In this document: positions 1 to 9,282 of the stretch, piece after piece | Layout: each line of letters starts with the position of its first letter | Position numbering within the stretch: the first letter of the stretch is position 1 | Assembly (NCBI GenBank): GCA_022842285.1 | Contig: JALHPV010000018.1 | Span: 1-45,781, forward strand | Direction: 5' to 3' | Source of the DNA: Kofleriaceae bacterium | GTDB taxonomy: Bacteria; Myxococcota_A; Polyangia; Haliangiales; Haliangiaceae | DNA: 45,781 nucleotides | The notes under the pieces: generated by a model | What the model was told of the DNA's origin: nothing | What the model saw: the letters and a program-made list of their open reading frames with translations, nothing else | Databases searched by the model: none | Translations under genes and position numbers: made by a program

Positions 1-28
1 CGGCAAAGGTCCCGACGTCATCACCCAT
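1..28 (-). CDS. possible 5' end of a minus-strand gene leaving the window
   Basis: On the minus strand an ATG at 28 opens a frame (MGDDVGTFA) that runs off the left edge. A purine-rich GAGAGG lies just before it. It would follow the TPR/HEAT gene (stop at 97) in the same direction after 68 bases, so it could be the next gene of that operon. Nine codons are too few to name a family, and a second ATG at 21 is also possible. Confidence 0.25.
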
Positions 29-96
29 CGCCTCTCGATGCTCTCACGGTGCGCCGACGCCACCGTGACGAAATCGACTGCGAGAAACTCCGGCGA

Positions 97-1907
97 TCAG
101 GCGCGGCGGAGGAGCTCGCCCAGCGACTCGCGGACCTGCGGGTTCGTCTCGATCTCGTGGTGCTGGCGAAGGATGGGCAGCACGTCGGCGTTGTCCATCT
201 GCGCGAGTGCGCTGTGGGCGGCGTCGCGGAGATTGCCCGTCTCCTGGCGGAGGACCATCACGAGGAACTCGCCTGCCTCGACGGTCTGGATCTTCCCGAT
301 CGACTGCAACGCGGCGGCGCGGACGCGGGGGTCGTTGCTCTCGCGGTAGATGCGCGCGAGCGGGTTGAAGGCGTGCGGGAAGTGGAGGCCCGCGATCGCG
401 ACGAGCGCGGCTTCGCGGACCTGCGCGTCACCGTCGGCGAGCGCCTTGCGGACGATGACGAACGAGCGCTTGAAGTAGAGGAAGCGGAGGGCGCGTACGG
501 CGGCGCGCCGGATGATGGGATCCGGCGAGGCGAACAGCTTCTCGAGCGGAGAGAGCGCGGCGTACGACTGCAGCTCGCCGAGGAGCTCGGCGATGTTGAC
601 CAGGGTCTCGGTGGAACCGGCGGCGTTGCGGGCCTGCGCATCGGCGAGCGTGAGGAGCACGACGAGCGCGCGGCGGCGGATGCCATTCGGGTAGCGCAGA
701 TCGCCGACGATCGACGCGGCCACGGAGTACGGATCGCCTTCCATCTCCCACTCGAGGAGATCGACGAACCAGATGTCCGCGTAGGCGTGCTGCTGCTTCA
801 GGTAGTCCGGCAAGCCCGGCAGCTCGACCGGCGGCGCGGCCAGACCCTTGTAGCGCTGCGCGATCGTGGAGAAGCGCTTCTTCGCGCGGTCGGTGAGCTC
901 GAGCCCGGCGAGCTTCTCGAAGCACTCGCGCACCGCCGGGTAGTCACCGACGGCCGAGTGCTGCGACGCAGCCGCCAGGAGGGCGTTCTCCGTCATCTGT
1001 ACGGGCACGCCGGTCTCGGCGAACTTGTCGGCGCAGCGCATCCAGGTGAGCGCGCTCTTGTGCTGGTAGTGGCGGTCGTACGGCAGGCCCGCGCGTGCGG
1101 CGAAGGCGGCGGCCTCCGAGTACAGCGTGGCCGCGGCGTGGAGCTCGCTGCGCTCGAGAGCGAGCTTGATGAAGTCCTCGTAGTACTGGAGGACGTAGAA
1201 CTTGAGGTTGTCCTCGCGCAGCACGCGGATGCAGTTCACGTAGCCCTCGGCGAGGTTCTCGAACTGCGAGCTCTCCTTGCCGAGCTTCAGGAGGATCTGG
1301 AAGCAGTCGAAGGCGCGCTCGAGCTCGCCGGCCATCTCGAAGTCATCGGCGACCTGCTCGAGCTTGCGCTGGCTCTCGATGAGCGCGCGCCTCGCCTCGC
1401 TCGAGCCCGCCTCGAGGCGCACCGCGGCGAGGCCGTAGTTGAAGTGCACGAGCGCGGCCTCGTAGGGGCGCTGCGCGAGGCCGCTCGCATGCACGAGGCC
1501 CTTCCACGCGGCCGATGCCTCCGTGTACTGCTTCGCGCGTTCGAACGACACGGCGGCGTGCACCGGGAGCTTCGCCTGCTGGTAGAGCACCGCCGCCTCG
1601 GACCACTTCTTCTCGGTCTCGGCGAGGCGAGCCCGCAGCGCGAGGTGCTCCGTGCCGCCGAGCTGGGTCCGCGCGAGGTCGAAGTAGTGGAGGTAGAGGT
1701 AGACGAACGCGGCCTCGCGGGGCCGCACGAGCTGGCGATAGATCTCGCCGAGCCGGCGCAACCAGTCGTCGTACTCGTAGTTGATGACGTGGGTCTGACC
1801 GATGAGCTCGCGGTAGTGCCGCTCGGCATCGGCCCAGCGGCCCTGCTGGACGAACGCCTCGGCCTGGTCCGCCGTCGACTCGATCGAGTTGAACGTCCGG
1901 CGCGCCA

Positions 1908-1908
<1 letters not shown>
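97..1908 (-). CDS. TPR/HEAT-repeat scaffold protein
   Basis: The protein has 603 residues. The first half is helical and TPR-like, with repeated A-x-x-x-Y/F patterns in the order QGRWADAERHY, KKWSEAAVLYQQA and KQYTEASAAW. From about residue 440 to the end there are HEAT-like repeats (DPIIRRAAVRALRFL, DAQVREAALVAIAGL, DPRVRAAALQSIGKI, NLRDAAHSALAQM). It has no signal peptide or membrane segment, so it is probably a cytoplasmic protein-protein scaffold. The start at 1908 was chosen because it overlaps the stop of the VWA gene by one base (TGATG); the open frame extends upstream, but only as Arg-rich shadow of that gene. Translational coupling suggests the two proteins act together. The function is unknown. 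TPR and HEAT content is clear; partners are inferred. Confidence 0.85.
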
Positions 1909-3437
<1,529 letters not shown>

Positions 3438-3443
3438 GTCGTC

Positions 3444-3449
3444 ACGCTA
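3444..3449 (-). promoter_or_regulatory. -10-like TAGCGT upstream of the VWA gene
   Basis: TAGCGT is followed by GACGAC and then the GTG start, a spacing of six bases. No Shine-Dalgarno is visible. This fits a -10 box of a leaderless transcript (inference). Confidence 0.4.
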
Positions 3450-3456
3450 GCATCTT

Positions 3457-4302
3457 TTACCGGCTGACGACGCGCGCGGCGGGCAGAGCAGCGTGACGAG
3501 ACGAAGCCTCGCGCAGGGTCGCGAGCGTGGCGACGGGGACGAACATGCCCGCCGACGGCTCGACGATGAGGCCGCGCTCGCCGAGGAGCTCGCAGAGCAG
3601 GAGGCTGTTCTTGATGCGCGCCATGCCGGCGCGGGCCCAGGCGAGGCGCTTGCCACGCTTGTGCACCGCGAAGCCGCTGCCGTTCGCGACGACCTTCTCG
3701 ATCTCCGCGAGGGCGAGCGTGCCCTTGCGGTCGTGCTCGACCTCGGCAGCGCCGAGCTTAAACGGCGCGAAGTCGAGCGCGCCGCGTGCGCGCAGCCGGC
3801 GGTGCACCTCGGGGAAGATGCGCTGGAGGGCGCGCGCGACATCCTTGAATTGCGGATCGATCGAGATGCGCTTGCCGTCGGTGCCGACGAGCTTCAGCGC
3901 CCCCATCGAGAACCGTGCGTGCTCCTGGCCCTTCTTCTTGCGCGAGCGGGCGACCGCGCCGGCCACGAGCGCGACGACGAGGACACCGATGAGGCCGCCC
4001 TGCACGCCGGCCGCATACGCGTAGGTCTGATCCTGCGACCAGTACTTGTAGTGGTCGATCTCGTCCCACCCGAGATGCTTCGTCGTGATCAGGCCCTTGC
4101 ACGTGATCCCGTCGGGGGCGATCGTCAGCCGACGCCGCGCATACGCGATCGCGACCCAGCCGAACAGGAGCGCGAGCGCACCGAACAGGAGTTGCGCCTC
4201 CACGTACGGAATCGCCGCGGCCGCCAGTACCATCAGGACAGCGAACAGGCCCACCACGATGGGCGTACCCACGGTCGCGCGCAGCTCGACGCGGTCATCC
4301 AT
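3457..4302 (-). CDS. membrane protein with a PH-like domain (DUF6585-like)
   Basis: The protein has 281 residues. Two hydrophobic stretches at about 13-33 and 38-56 form an N-terminal hairpin, followed by a PH-like strand pattern (RRLTIAPDGITCKGL, then LGWDEIDHYKYW). A third hydrophobic stretch at about 97-118 ends in RSRKKKG. The rest is soluble and looks like a second PH-like unit (FSMGALKLVGTDGKRISIDP). The layout resembles the DUF6585 family of unknown function; I am fairly sure of the architecture and unsure of the family. The ATG at 4302 gives a start just before the first membrane helix. It sits 18 bases after the FG-GAP lipoprotein stop on the same strand. Confidence 0.75.
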   Translation of the reverse strand: MDDRVELRATVGTPIVVGLFAVLMVLAAAAIPYVEAQLLFGALALLFGWVAIAYARRRLTIAPDGITCKGLITTKHLGWDEIDHYKYWSQDQTYAYAAGVQGGLIGVLVVALVAGAVARSRKKKGQEHARFSMGALKLVGTDGKRISIDPQFKDVARALQRIFPEVHRRLRARGALDFAPFKLGAAEVEHDRKGTLALAEIEKVVANGSGFAVHKRGKRLAWARAGMARIKNSLLLCELLGERGLIVEPSAGMFVPVATLATLREASSRHAALPAARVVSR

Positions 4303-4309
4303 GCCCGCG

Positions 4310-4315
4310 ATGGTA
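4310..4315 (-). promoter_or_regulatory. -10-like TACCAT upstream of the PH-like gene
   Basis: TACCAT lies seven bases before the ATG at 4302. There is no Shine-Dalgarno. It has the same geometry as the other TAnnnT sites in this window. Confidence 0.4.
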
Positions 4316-4320
4316 GCAGC

Positions 4321-5616
4321 TCAGCGGTGGCAGTCGCGGCCCAGAAGAATCACGACCTCATCGGGCCGGCCGTTCCCGAGCCCCACCACCGCATCCATGT
4401 GGCCATCCCCATCGAGATCACCCATCGCGAGCTCGGTGACCTCCCCGCCGGTCCCTGGAAATCCGATGTTCTCTCGCACCGCGAATGCCCCTGTTCCGTC
4501 GCCCGTCGCGAGCGCGAGCAACGCGCCGGACTCCCCGTGCGGGGCGAGGATGTCCGGGTGCCCATCGCCCGTGAAGTCCGCACTGACGATGCTCTCGTGG
4601 GCCGCACCGCCGAAGGGCACCTTCACCATGCGGAACGTGCCCTTGCCCTCGTTGAGCTGGAGCTCCATGCCGTCGGCGCACGTGTACGCAGCATCGCGAT
4701 CGCCGTCGCCATCGAGATCCGCATCGGCCAGGAACGCGGGCGAGCCACACGTGGTGGTGAGCTGGTTCGCCGTGAACCTTCCCTTCTGATTCAGCACGCT
4801 GAAGAAGAAGCTCTCGTCGTTCGACACGTAGGCGAGGTCGTTCAGCTTGTCGCCGTCGAGGTCGGTGATGAGCGGACCGTCGGGCGCCTGGCCGGTCTTC
4901 ACGATCGCCTTGCGTTTGAAGGTGAACGGCCCCGTGCCGCGATAGACCTCGACATGAGTGAACGTATCGACGACGAGGTCGACTCGTCGGTCGCCATCGA
5001 TGTCGCTCAGCGACGCGCTGTAGGGCTTACGCGCGGTGACGAGCGGGGGCTTGGCCCCGAACGTGCCGTCGCCGGCGCCCCTGAAGAGCTCGATGCGCTT
5101 CTCGTCCGGGTTTGCGATCGACACGTCGAGGATGCCATCGCCATCGAGGTCGGCCGTTGACACCGCGTAGACGAAGCGGCTCTCCGTGGGCGTCCACGCC
5201 TTGGGAGCCTCGATCGTCCCGTCACCCGCGCCGCGAAAGACGCCGATCCTCCCCCCCGGCGTGTCCCACATCGTCGCGAGAACATCGACCTTGCCGTCCC
5301 CGTCGAAGTCCGCGACCACGAGCGCACTCAGCGACTCCTCCATCGCGTAGGTGGCACCCGACACGAAGCAGCTAGGCGGGGGCGGGGGCGGTGGTTTGGG
5401 ACGCGAGTCGTCGGGGCGCTCGGCGGGGGCGGGGCCGTCGATGACGGCATCGCGAGGGGACGCATCGATCGGGGCGGGGCCGTCGATGACGGCATCGCGC
5501 GGGGACGCATCGATCGGCGGCGGTGCGTCGCGCGGCGACACGTGGTCGGGCTGGATGCGGCGCCACGCATCCTCGTCGTGACAGCCCACGAGCGCAACCA
5601 GGATCAGCCAGCGCAT
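4321..5616 (-). CDS. FG-GAP/VCBS-repeat lipoprotein
   Basis: The protein has 431 residues. The N-terminus MRWLILVALVGC is a short lipoprotein signal with a lipobox (LVGC), so the mature protein is lipid-anchored. Next comes a low-complexity linker of about 65 residues, rich in Pro, Asp and Ala, containing two copies of a 15-residue unit (PIDASPRDAVIDGPA) and a Pro-8 run. From about residue 90 to the end there are FG-GAP/VCBS repeats with Ca-binding loops D-x-D-G-D-G (DFDGDGKVDVL, DLDGDGILDVS, DIDGDRRVDLV, DLDGDKLNDLA, DLDGDGDRDAA, DLDGDGHMDAV). These fold as a beta-propeller of the integrin type and usually bind ligands at the cell surface; the ligand is unknown. Confidence 0.9.
   Translation of the reverse strand: MRWLILVALVGCHDEDAWRRIQPDHVSPRDAPPPIDASPRDAVIDGPAPIDASPRDAVIDGPAPAERPDDSRPKPPPPPPPSCFVSGATYAMEESLSALVVADFDGDGKVDVLATMWDTPGGRIGVFRGAGDGTIEAPKAWTPTESRFVYAVSTADLDGDGILDVSIANPDEKRIELFRGAGDGTFGAKPPLVTARKPYSASLSDIDGDRRVDLVVDTFTHVEVYRGTGPFTFKRKAIVKTGQAPDGPLITDLDGDKLNDLAYVSNDESFFFSVLNQKGRFTANQLTTTCGSPAFLADADLDGDGDRDAAYTCADGMELQLNEGKGTFRMVKVPFGGAAHESIVSADFTGDGHPDILAPHGESGALLALATGDGTGAFAVRENIGFPGTGGEVTELAMGDLDGDGHMDAVVGLGNGRPDEVVILLGRDCHR
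5426..5515 (-). repeat. two 45-bp tandem copies within the lipoprotein linker
   Basis: Units 5426-5470 and 5471-5515 are identical apart from one visible base change near the middle (gcgaggggac versus gcgcggggac). Each codes for 15 residues, so the reading frame is kept. The repeat can expand or contract without breaking the protein. Confidence 0.85.
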
Positions 5617-5623
5617 CGCGGAT

Positions 5624-5629
5624 AGCGTA
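5624..5629 (-). promoter_or_regulatory. -10-like TACGCT upstream of the FG-GAP lipoprotein
   Basis: TACGCT lies seven bases before the ATG at 5616, with no Shine-Dalgarno. It lies in the 65-base divergent gap shared with the phosphotransferase gene. Confidence 0.4.
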
Positions 5630-5658
5630 GTCCGTCAGGTCACGGTTTGCAGGCGTTC

Positions 5659-5668
5659 GTTCGCGAAC
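5659..5668. promoter_or_regulatory. 10-bp palindrome GTTCGCGAAC in a divergent promoter gap
   Basis: GTTCGCGAAC is a perfect dyad 14 bases before the phosphotransferase start and 43 bases before the lipoprotein start. It could be an operator for either gene. A palindrome of this length can also occur by chance in GC-rich DNA. Confidence 0.25.
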
Positions 5669-5681
5669 CAGCAGGCATACG

Positions 5682-6512
5682 ATGTGCCTCGTGACACCTG
5701 CATGGATCGCCGAGGCGCTGGGGGCAAATTCCGCTCGCCGCGGCGATCGCATCCAGGCGCTCTGGAACGGCTACGGCGAGCTCTACCGGGTGCACCTCGA
5801 CGACGGCCGCACCGTGGTGGTGAAGGAGGCGCGTCCGCCGCCGGGTGTCGTCGACGATGTCTCGTTCCGGCGCAAGTGCGGCTCGTACGATGTCGAGCTC
5901 GCGTTCTACCGGACCGTCGCCGCCCGCTGCGACGACTCGTGCCGCGTGCCGCGCTTGCTCGCGAGCCGGAGCGAGGGTCGCTCCTGGCTGCTCGTGCTCG
6001 AGGACCTCGACGCCGCGGGGTTCACGGTGCGCGTCGACGATGCCGACGACGACCAGCTCGCGACGGCCCTCCGCTGGCTCGCGTCGTTCCACGCCCGCTT
6101 CCTCGGGGAACGGCTCCCCGGCGTCTGGCCGCGGGGCTCGTACTGGCACCTCGAGACCCGGCGCGACGAGCTCGCCCGTTTGCGACCGGAGCTCCACGCC
6201 GACGCGGAGATGCTCGCGCGGGTGCTTGCCGAGACGCGCTTCCAGACGCTCCTCCATGGTGATCCGAAGGAGGCGAACTTTCTCTTCACGCCCGACGGTG
6301 CACGTGTGGCCGCCGTCGACTTCCAGTACACCGGACATGGCTGCGGCATGGTCGACGTCGCGTACCTCCTGCATCCGCGGACGGATGCACCGCTCCTCGA
6401 TACGTACTTCGCCGCGCTGGGCCGGCCCGACGTCGAGGCCGAGTGGCGCCCGCTATTCCCCATCGCGCGGCGCGACTTCCAGCGCTTCCTCGCGGGCTGG
6501 CTCAGGGGCTGA
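5682..6512 (+). CDS. APH/ecdysteroid-kinase-like phosphotransferase
   Basis: The protein has 276 residues with a protein-kinase-like fold of the aminoglycoside phosphotransferase superfamily. The catalytic loop is L-H-G-D-P-K-E-A-N (Brenner motif H-x-D-x4-N) near residue 195, followed by AVDFQ as the metal-binding D of the DFG equivalent. An ATP-binding Lys is likely in TVVVKEAR near residue 48. The lack of partner genes leaves the small-molecule substrate open; CHK/EcKinase-like and hydroxyl kinases share this architecture. The ATG at 5682 has AGG eight bases upstream, and a GTG at 5691 is an alternative. The 3' end overlaps the ComEA-like gene on the opposite strand by 11 bases. Confidence 0.8.
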   Translation: MCLVTPAWIAEALGANSARRGDRIQALWNGYGELYRVHLDDGRTVVVKEARPPPGVVDDVSFRRKCGSYDVELAFYRTVAARCDDSCRVPRLLASRSEGRSWLLVLEDLDAAGFTVRVDDADDDQLATALRWLASFHARFLGERLPGVWPRGSYWHLETRRDELARLRPELHADAEMLARVLAETRFQTLLHGDPKEANFLFTPDGARVAAVDFQYTGHGCGMVDVAYLLHPRTDAPLLDTYFAALGRPDVEAEWRPLFPIARRDFQRFLAGWLRG

Positions 6513-6768
6513 CGACGACGTAGGGCCGGATGGTCTCGAGCGTGTCCGGCCCGATGCCGTCGATGGCGAGCAGCTGCTCGACGCTGTCGAAGTGACCGCC
6601 GCGCGCATTGCGGGACGCCATGATGCTGCGCGCGCGCTTCGGGCCGATGCCGGGCAGCGCCTCGAGCTGCTTCACCGTCGCGGTGTTGAGGTCGATCACG
6701 TCGAGGTTGGCGCGCGTACCGTCCTGACAGCCGAGCAGGAGGGTCAGGAACAGCGCCGCGATCCGCAT
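6502..6768 (-). CDS. ComEA-like helix-hairpin-helix lipoprotein
   Basis: The protein has 88 residues. The N-terminus MRIAALFLTLLLGC is a lipoprotein signal with lipobox LLGC. It is followed by a ComEA-type (HhH)2 domain: IDLNTATVKQLEALPGIGP, then FDSVEQLLAIDGIGPDTLE, with the two G-I-G-P hairpins that contact the DNA backbone. ComEA proteins bind DNA in the periplasm or on the outer face of the membrane during natural transformation. Most have a membrane helix, whereas this one would be lipid-anchored. It starts five bases after the LysR stop, so the two may be co-transcribed. No other competence gene is nearby, and a role in DNA uptake is inferred from the family. Confidence 0.85.
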   Translation of the reverse strand: MRIAALFLTLLLGCQDGTRANLDVIDLNTATVKQLEALPGIGPKRARSIMASRNARGGHFDSVEQLLAIDGIGPDTLETIRPYVVVSP

Positions 6769-6772
6769 CGCT

Positions 6773-7702
6773 CTACGCTACCTCGGTTGCGACGGCGATG
6801 ACTTGCTCGCGGAGCCAGCGATGCCGTCGATCGGCGTGCTTGCGCTCGTGCCACCCCATGCTCATCGCGAACGGGGCCAGCTCGATGGGCGGCCGGGCGC
6901 GGACAAGCCCCACCGAGGGCGCGAGGACCTCGGCGACGCGGGTCGGGAGCGTGGCGATCAGGTCGGTGCTCCTCACGATGTAGGGCACGACGAGGAAGTG
7001 CGGGACCGCGACGGCCACGCGCCGCGTCTTGCCCTCCCGCGCGAGCACATCGTCGACGAGGCTGCCGGGCGTGCCGCGCGGCGCCACCATCAGGTGCTCG
7101 GCGCTCGTGTAGCGCGCGAGGGTGAGTCGCTGGTCCGCGAGCGGATGACCGGGCCGCATCACGCACGTGAACGTGTCCTGGAAGAGCACGCGCTCGTACG
7201 CCCCGGCGGGGCGGGGGCCTTGGCGGGGCGGCCCGATCACGAGGTCGAACGTCCCGGCCGCCAGCTCCTCGTCGCCCCAGGTCGGGTACGAGTGCATCCA
7301 GAGGTCGAGCTTCGGCGCGAGCTCCGCGAGCCGCGCGACCAGGCGGGGGAGCATCACCAGCTCGACGTAGTCGGCGCCGCCGATATGCACCGACCCGGTC
7401 GCCACCGCCGGATCGAAGGCATCCTGGCCGCGGAGCACACCGGCGAGGTCATCGAGCACGCGCTGGACGCTCGGGCCGAGCTCGCTGGCGAGTGGCGTCG
7501 GCAGCATCACGCCCTTGGGGCCGCGCACGAGCAACGGGTCACCGAAGAGCTCGCGCAGGCGCGCGAGAGCGTGGCTCGCCGCGGACTGCGTGATGCCGAG
7601 CCGCTGGGCGGCCCGCGTGACGTGCTGCTCGGAGAGCAGGGCCGCGAGGGCGAGCACCAGATTCAGGTCGACGCCTCGGAGAGCATCATGACTCGCGTGC
7701 AT
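6773..7702 (-). CDS. LysR-family transcriptional regulator
   Basis: The protein has 309 residues. The N-terminal winged helix-turn-helix (about 11-70) reads VDLNLVLALAALLSEQHVTR, then LGITQSAASHALARLRELFGDPLLVRG, a classical LysR signature. The remainder is the periplasmic-binding-protein-like effector domain (about 95-300). It is divergently arranged with the NmrA-like oxidoreductase gene across 72 bases, the usual arrangement for a LysR regulator and its target. A perfect dyad with the LysR spacing (T-N11-A) lies in that gap. The effector is unknown, possibly a quinone or electrophile given the target family. Confidence 0.93.
   Translation of the reverse strand: MHASHDALRGVDLNLVLALAALLSEQHVTRAAQRLGITQSAASHALARLRELFGDPLLVRGPKGVMLPTPLASELGPSVQRVLDDLAGVLRGQDAFDPAVATGSVHIGGADYVELVMLPRLVARLAELAPKLDLWMHSYPTWGDEELAAGTFDLVIGPPRQGPRPAGAYERVLFQDTFTCVMRPGHPLADQRLTLARYTSAEHLMVAPRGTPGSLVDDVLAREGKTRRVAVAVPHFLVVPYIVRSTDLIATLPTRVAEVLAPSVGLVRARPPIELAPFAMSMGWHERKHADRRHRWLREQVIAVATEVA
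6775..6780 (-). promoter_or_regulatory. -10-like TAGCGT upstream of the ComEA-like gene
   Basis: TAGCGT overlaps the end of the LysR gene and lies six bases before the ATG at 6768. No Shine-Dalgarno is visible. It may allow separate, leaderless transcription of the ComEA-like gene. Confidence 0.35.
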
Positions 7703-7749
7703 GATGACTAGTACCTTAATCGATTTCCCACATCAGGCCGCCAGGCGCA

Positions 7750-7764
7750 TTGTGGGTTCCACAA
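7750..7764. promoter_or_regulatory. candidate LysR-type operator (perfect dyad, T-N11-A)
   Basis: TTGTGG-GTT-CCACAA is a perfect 6-bp inverted repeat with a 3-base spacer, and it contains T-N11-A (7751 and 7763). It lies 10 bases before the NmrA-like start and directly touches the GGAG Shine-Dalgarno at 7765. It is 48 bases from the LysR start. The position near the enzyme start would suit repression. Confidence 0.5.
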
Positions 7765-7774
7765 GGAGCTCGCC

Positions 7775-8644
7775 ATGTACGCAATCGCTGGAGTAACTGG
7801 AAACACTGGTTCGGTCGTCGCCGAGACCCTGCTCGCGCAGGGGAAGGCCGTTCGCGTCATCGTCCGCGATGCCGCCAAGGGCGAGGCCTGGAAGCAGAAG
7901 GGGGCCGAGGTCGCTGTGGCCGCCCTCGACGATGCAGCCGCGCTCGGGAAGGCGCTGACCGGCGTCCAGGGCGCGTACCTGCTCATTCCGTCGGATCTGC
8001 GGAGCCCCGATCCGCTCGCCAATGCGGCCCGCTTCACCCGGGCGTACGTCGACGCGATCACGGCGGCCAAGGTCCCGCACGTGGTGCTCCTGTCATCGAT
8101 CGGCGCCCAGCACGCGGACGGCACGGGGCCGATCCAGTCCCTCCATCACGCCGAAGCCGCGCTCGCCGCCACCGGCACCGCGCTGACCGCCCTGCGACCG
8201 GCGTACTTCCAGGAGAATATCGGGGCGTCGCTCGGCACCCTCGCCACGGGGACGGTCTACACGTTCCTCCCCAACGAGCTCGCGTTCCCGCAGATCGCGA
8301 CGAAGGACATCGGGCGGGCCGCCGCGGTAGCCCTCGTCGAAGGCCAGCCCGCCGGGACCAAGCGTGTCATCGAGCTCGCCGGTCCCTCGGACGTGAGTGG
8401 CCACGACATCCAGGCCGCCCTCCGCCGCGTCACGGGCAAGGACGTGTCGGTCGTCGTCGGGCCGCTCGACGCGGTCGTCCCCACGTTCACCAGCTTCGGC
8501 ATCTCCGCGGCGATGGCCGGCCTCTACCAGGAGATGTACGCCGGCATCATCTCGGGACGCGTGGCGTACGAGGGCAGCGCGGCCCGCGGCGTGACGACGT
8601 TCGAGGAGACGCTGCGCAAGCTCCTCTCTGCAAACGCTTCCTAG
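7775..8644 (+). CDS. NmrA-like NAD(P)-binding oxidoreductase
   Basis: The protein has 289 residues. It opens with a Rossmann dinucleotide-binding motif of the NmrA/atypical SDR type (AIAGVTGNTGSVVAETLL, G-x-T-G-x-x-G), then VRVIVRDAAKG and a conserved LLSSIGAQ strand. The family includes NAD(P)H-dependent quinone or azo reductases and redox-sensing regulators; the chemistry here cannot be fixed. It is preceded by GGAG seven bases before the ATG. It is divergent from a LysR regulator, which probably controls it. Confidence 0.88.
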   Translation: MYAIAGVTGNTGSVVAETLLAQGKAVRVIVRDAAKGEAWKQKGAEVAVAALDDAAALGKALTGVQGAYLLIPSDLRSPDPLANAARFTRAYVDAITAAKVPHVVLLSSIGAQHADGTGPIQSLHHAEAALAATGTALTALRPAYFQENIGASLGTLATGTVYTFLPNELAFPQIATKDIGRAAAVALVEGQPAGTKRVIELAGPSDVSGHDIQAALRRVTGKDVSVVVGPLDAVVPTFTSFGISAAMAGLYQEMYAGIISGRVAYEGSAARGVTTFEETLRKLLSANAS

Positions 8645-8661
8645 CTGCCACGGCTCACGGC

Positions 8662-8757
8662 GTCGGAGGCGGAGGACGTGTCGGGAGCAGCGGAGAGGTG
8701 ATCGACGTCGGCGGCTCGGATCACCGGCCGGTCGTGGTCACCATCGCAAAGCCCTGA
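8662..8757 (+). pseudogene. remnant of an endonuclease/exonuclease/phosphatase (EEP) gene
   Basis: In the plus frame ending in TGA at 8757, the last residues read EVIDVGGSDHRPVVVTIAKP. The S-D-H-R-P-V-V string is the C-terminal catalytic signature of EEP-family nucleases and phosphatases (His that contacts the scissile phosphate). The rest of the domain is absent: upstream in this frame lies only the antisense-like shadow of the NmrA-like gene. This looks like the 3' stub of a gene whose body was replaced. The match is short, so chance similarity is not excluded. Confidence 0.45.
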
Positions 8758-8759
8758 GG

Positions 8760-8765
8760 TAGCCT
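8760..8765 (+). promoter_or_regulatory. -10-like TAGCCT upstream of the DUF1993 gene
   Basis: TAGCCT lies seven bases before the ATG at 8773, right after the stop of the EEP remnant. There is no clear Shine-Dalgarno. Confidence 0.4.
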
Positions 8766-8772
8766 GGCGCGC

Positions 8773-9282
8773 ATGAACCTGTACGACGCGACAGTTCCGG
8801 TCTTCACCAAGCTCCTGAAGAACATGGATCGCTGGCTCGACAAGGCGATCGCCCACGGCGAGGCGAAGAAGTTCGACCCCGAGGTGCTGCTCGTGGCGCG
8901 CCTCGCGCCCGACCAGTACGCCTTCACGCGTCAGGTCCAGGCCGCGTGCGACCAGGTGAAGTTCACCGTCGCGAAGCTCGCGGGCAAGGACGCCCCGAGC
9001 CACCCCGACACCGAGAAGACGATCCCCGAGCTCCGCGCCCGGCTGAAGGCGGTGATCGAGTACCTCGGCACCTTCAAGCGCGAGGACTTCAATGGCGCCG
9101 AGGAGCGCGCCTGCGGCCACTCGTGGATGGGCGGCAAGACGATGCGGGGTGGCGACTACCTCGACCACTTCGCCCTGCCGAACCTGCACTTCCACCTGAC
9201 GACGGCCTACGCCATCCTGCGCCACAACGGCGTGCCGGTCGGCAAGATGGACTACACCGGCGAGCTGCCGTTCTCGAACTGA
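8773..9282 (+). CDS. DUF1993 family protein (DinB-like helical bundle)
   Basis: The protein has 169 residues and is soluble. It shows the DUF1993 pattern: MNLYDATVPVFTKLLKNMDRWLDKA at the start, LAPDQYAFTRQVQAACDQVKF, and FNGAEERACGHSWMGGKTM, ending with LDHFALPNLHFHLTTAYAILRHNGVPVGKMDY. The family folds like DinB/YfiT four-helix bundles; the HFHLTTAY segment probably supplies the conserved His. The function is unknown. The stop at 9282 directly abuts the stop of ndk on the other strand, with no room for a terminator. Confidence 0.9.
   Translation: MNLYDATVPVFTKLLKNMDRWLDKAIAHGEAKKFDPEVLLVARLAPDQYAFTRQVQAACDQVKFTVAKLAGKDAPSHPDTEKTIPELRARLKAVIEYLGTFKREDFNGAEERACGHSWMGGKTMRGGDYLDHFALPNLHFHLTTAYAILRHNGVPVGKMDYTGELPFSN

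Noticed and set aside
6502-6512. Possible terminator at the 11-base convergent overlap
   Set aside because: No hairpin with a T-run is present, only overlapping stop codons.
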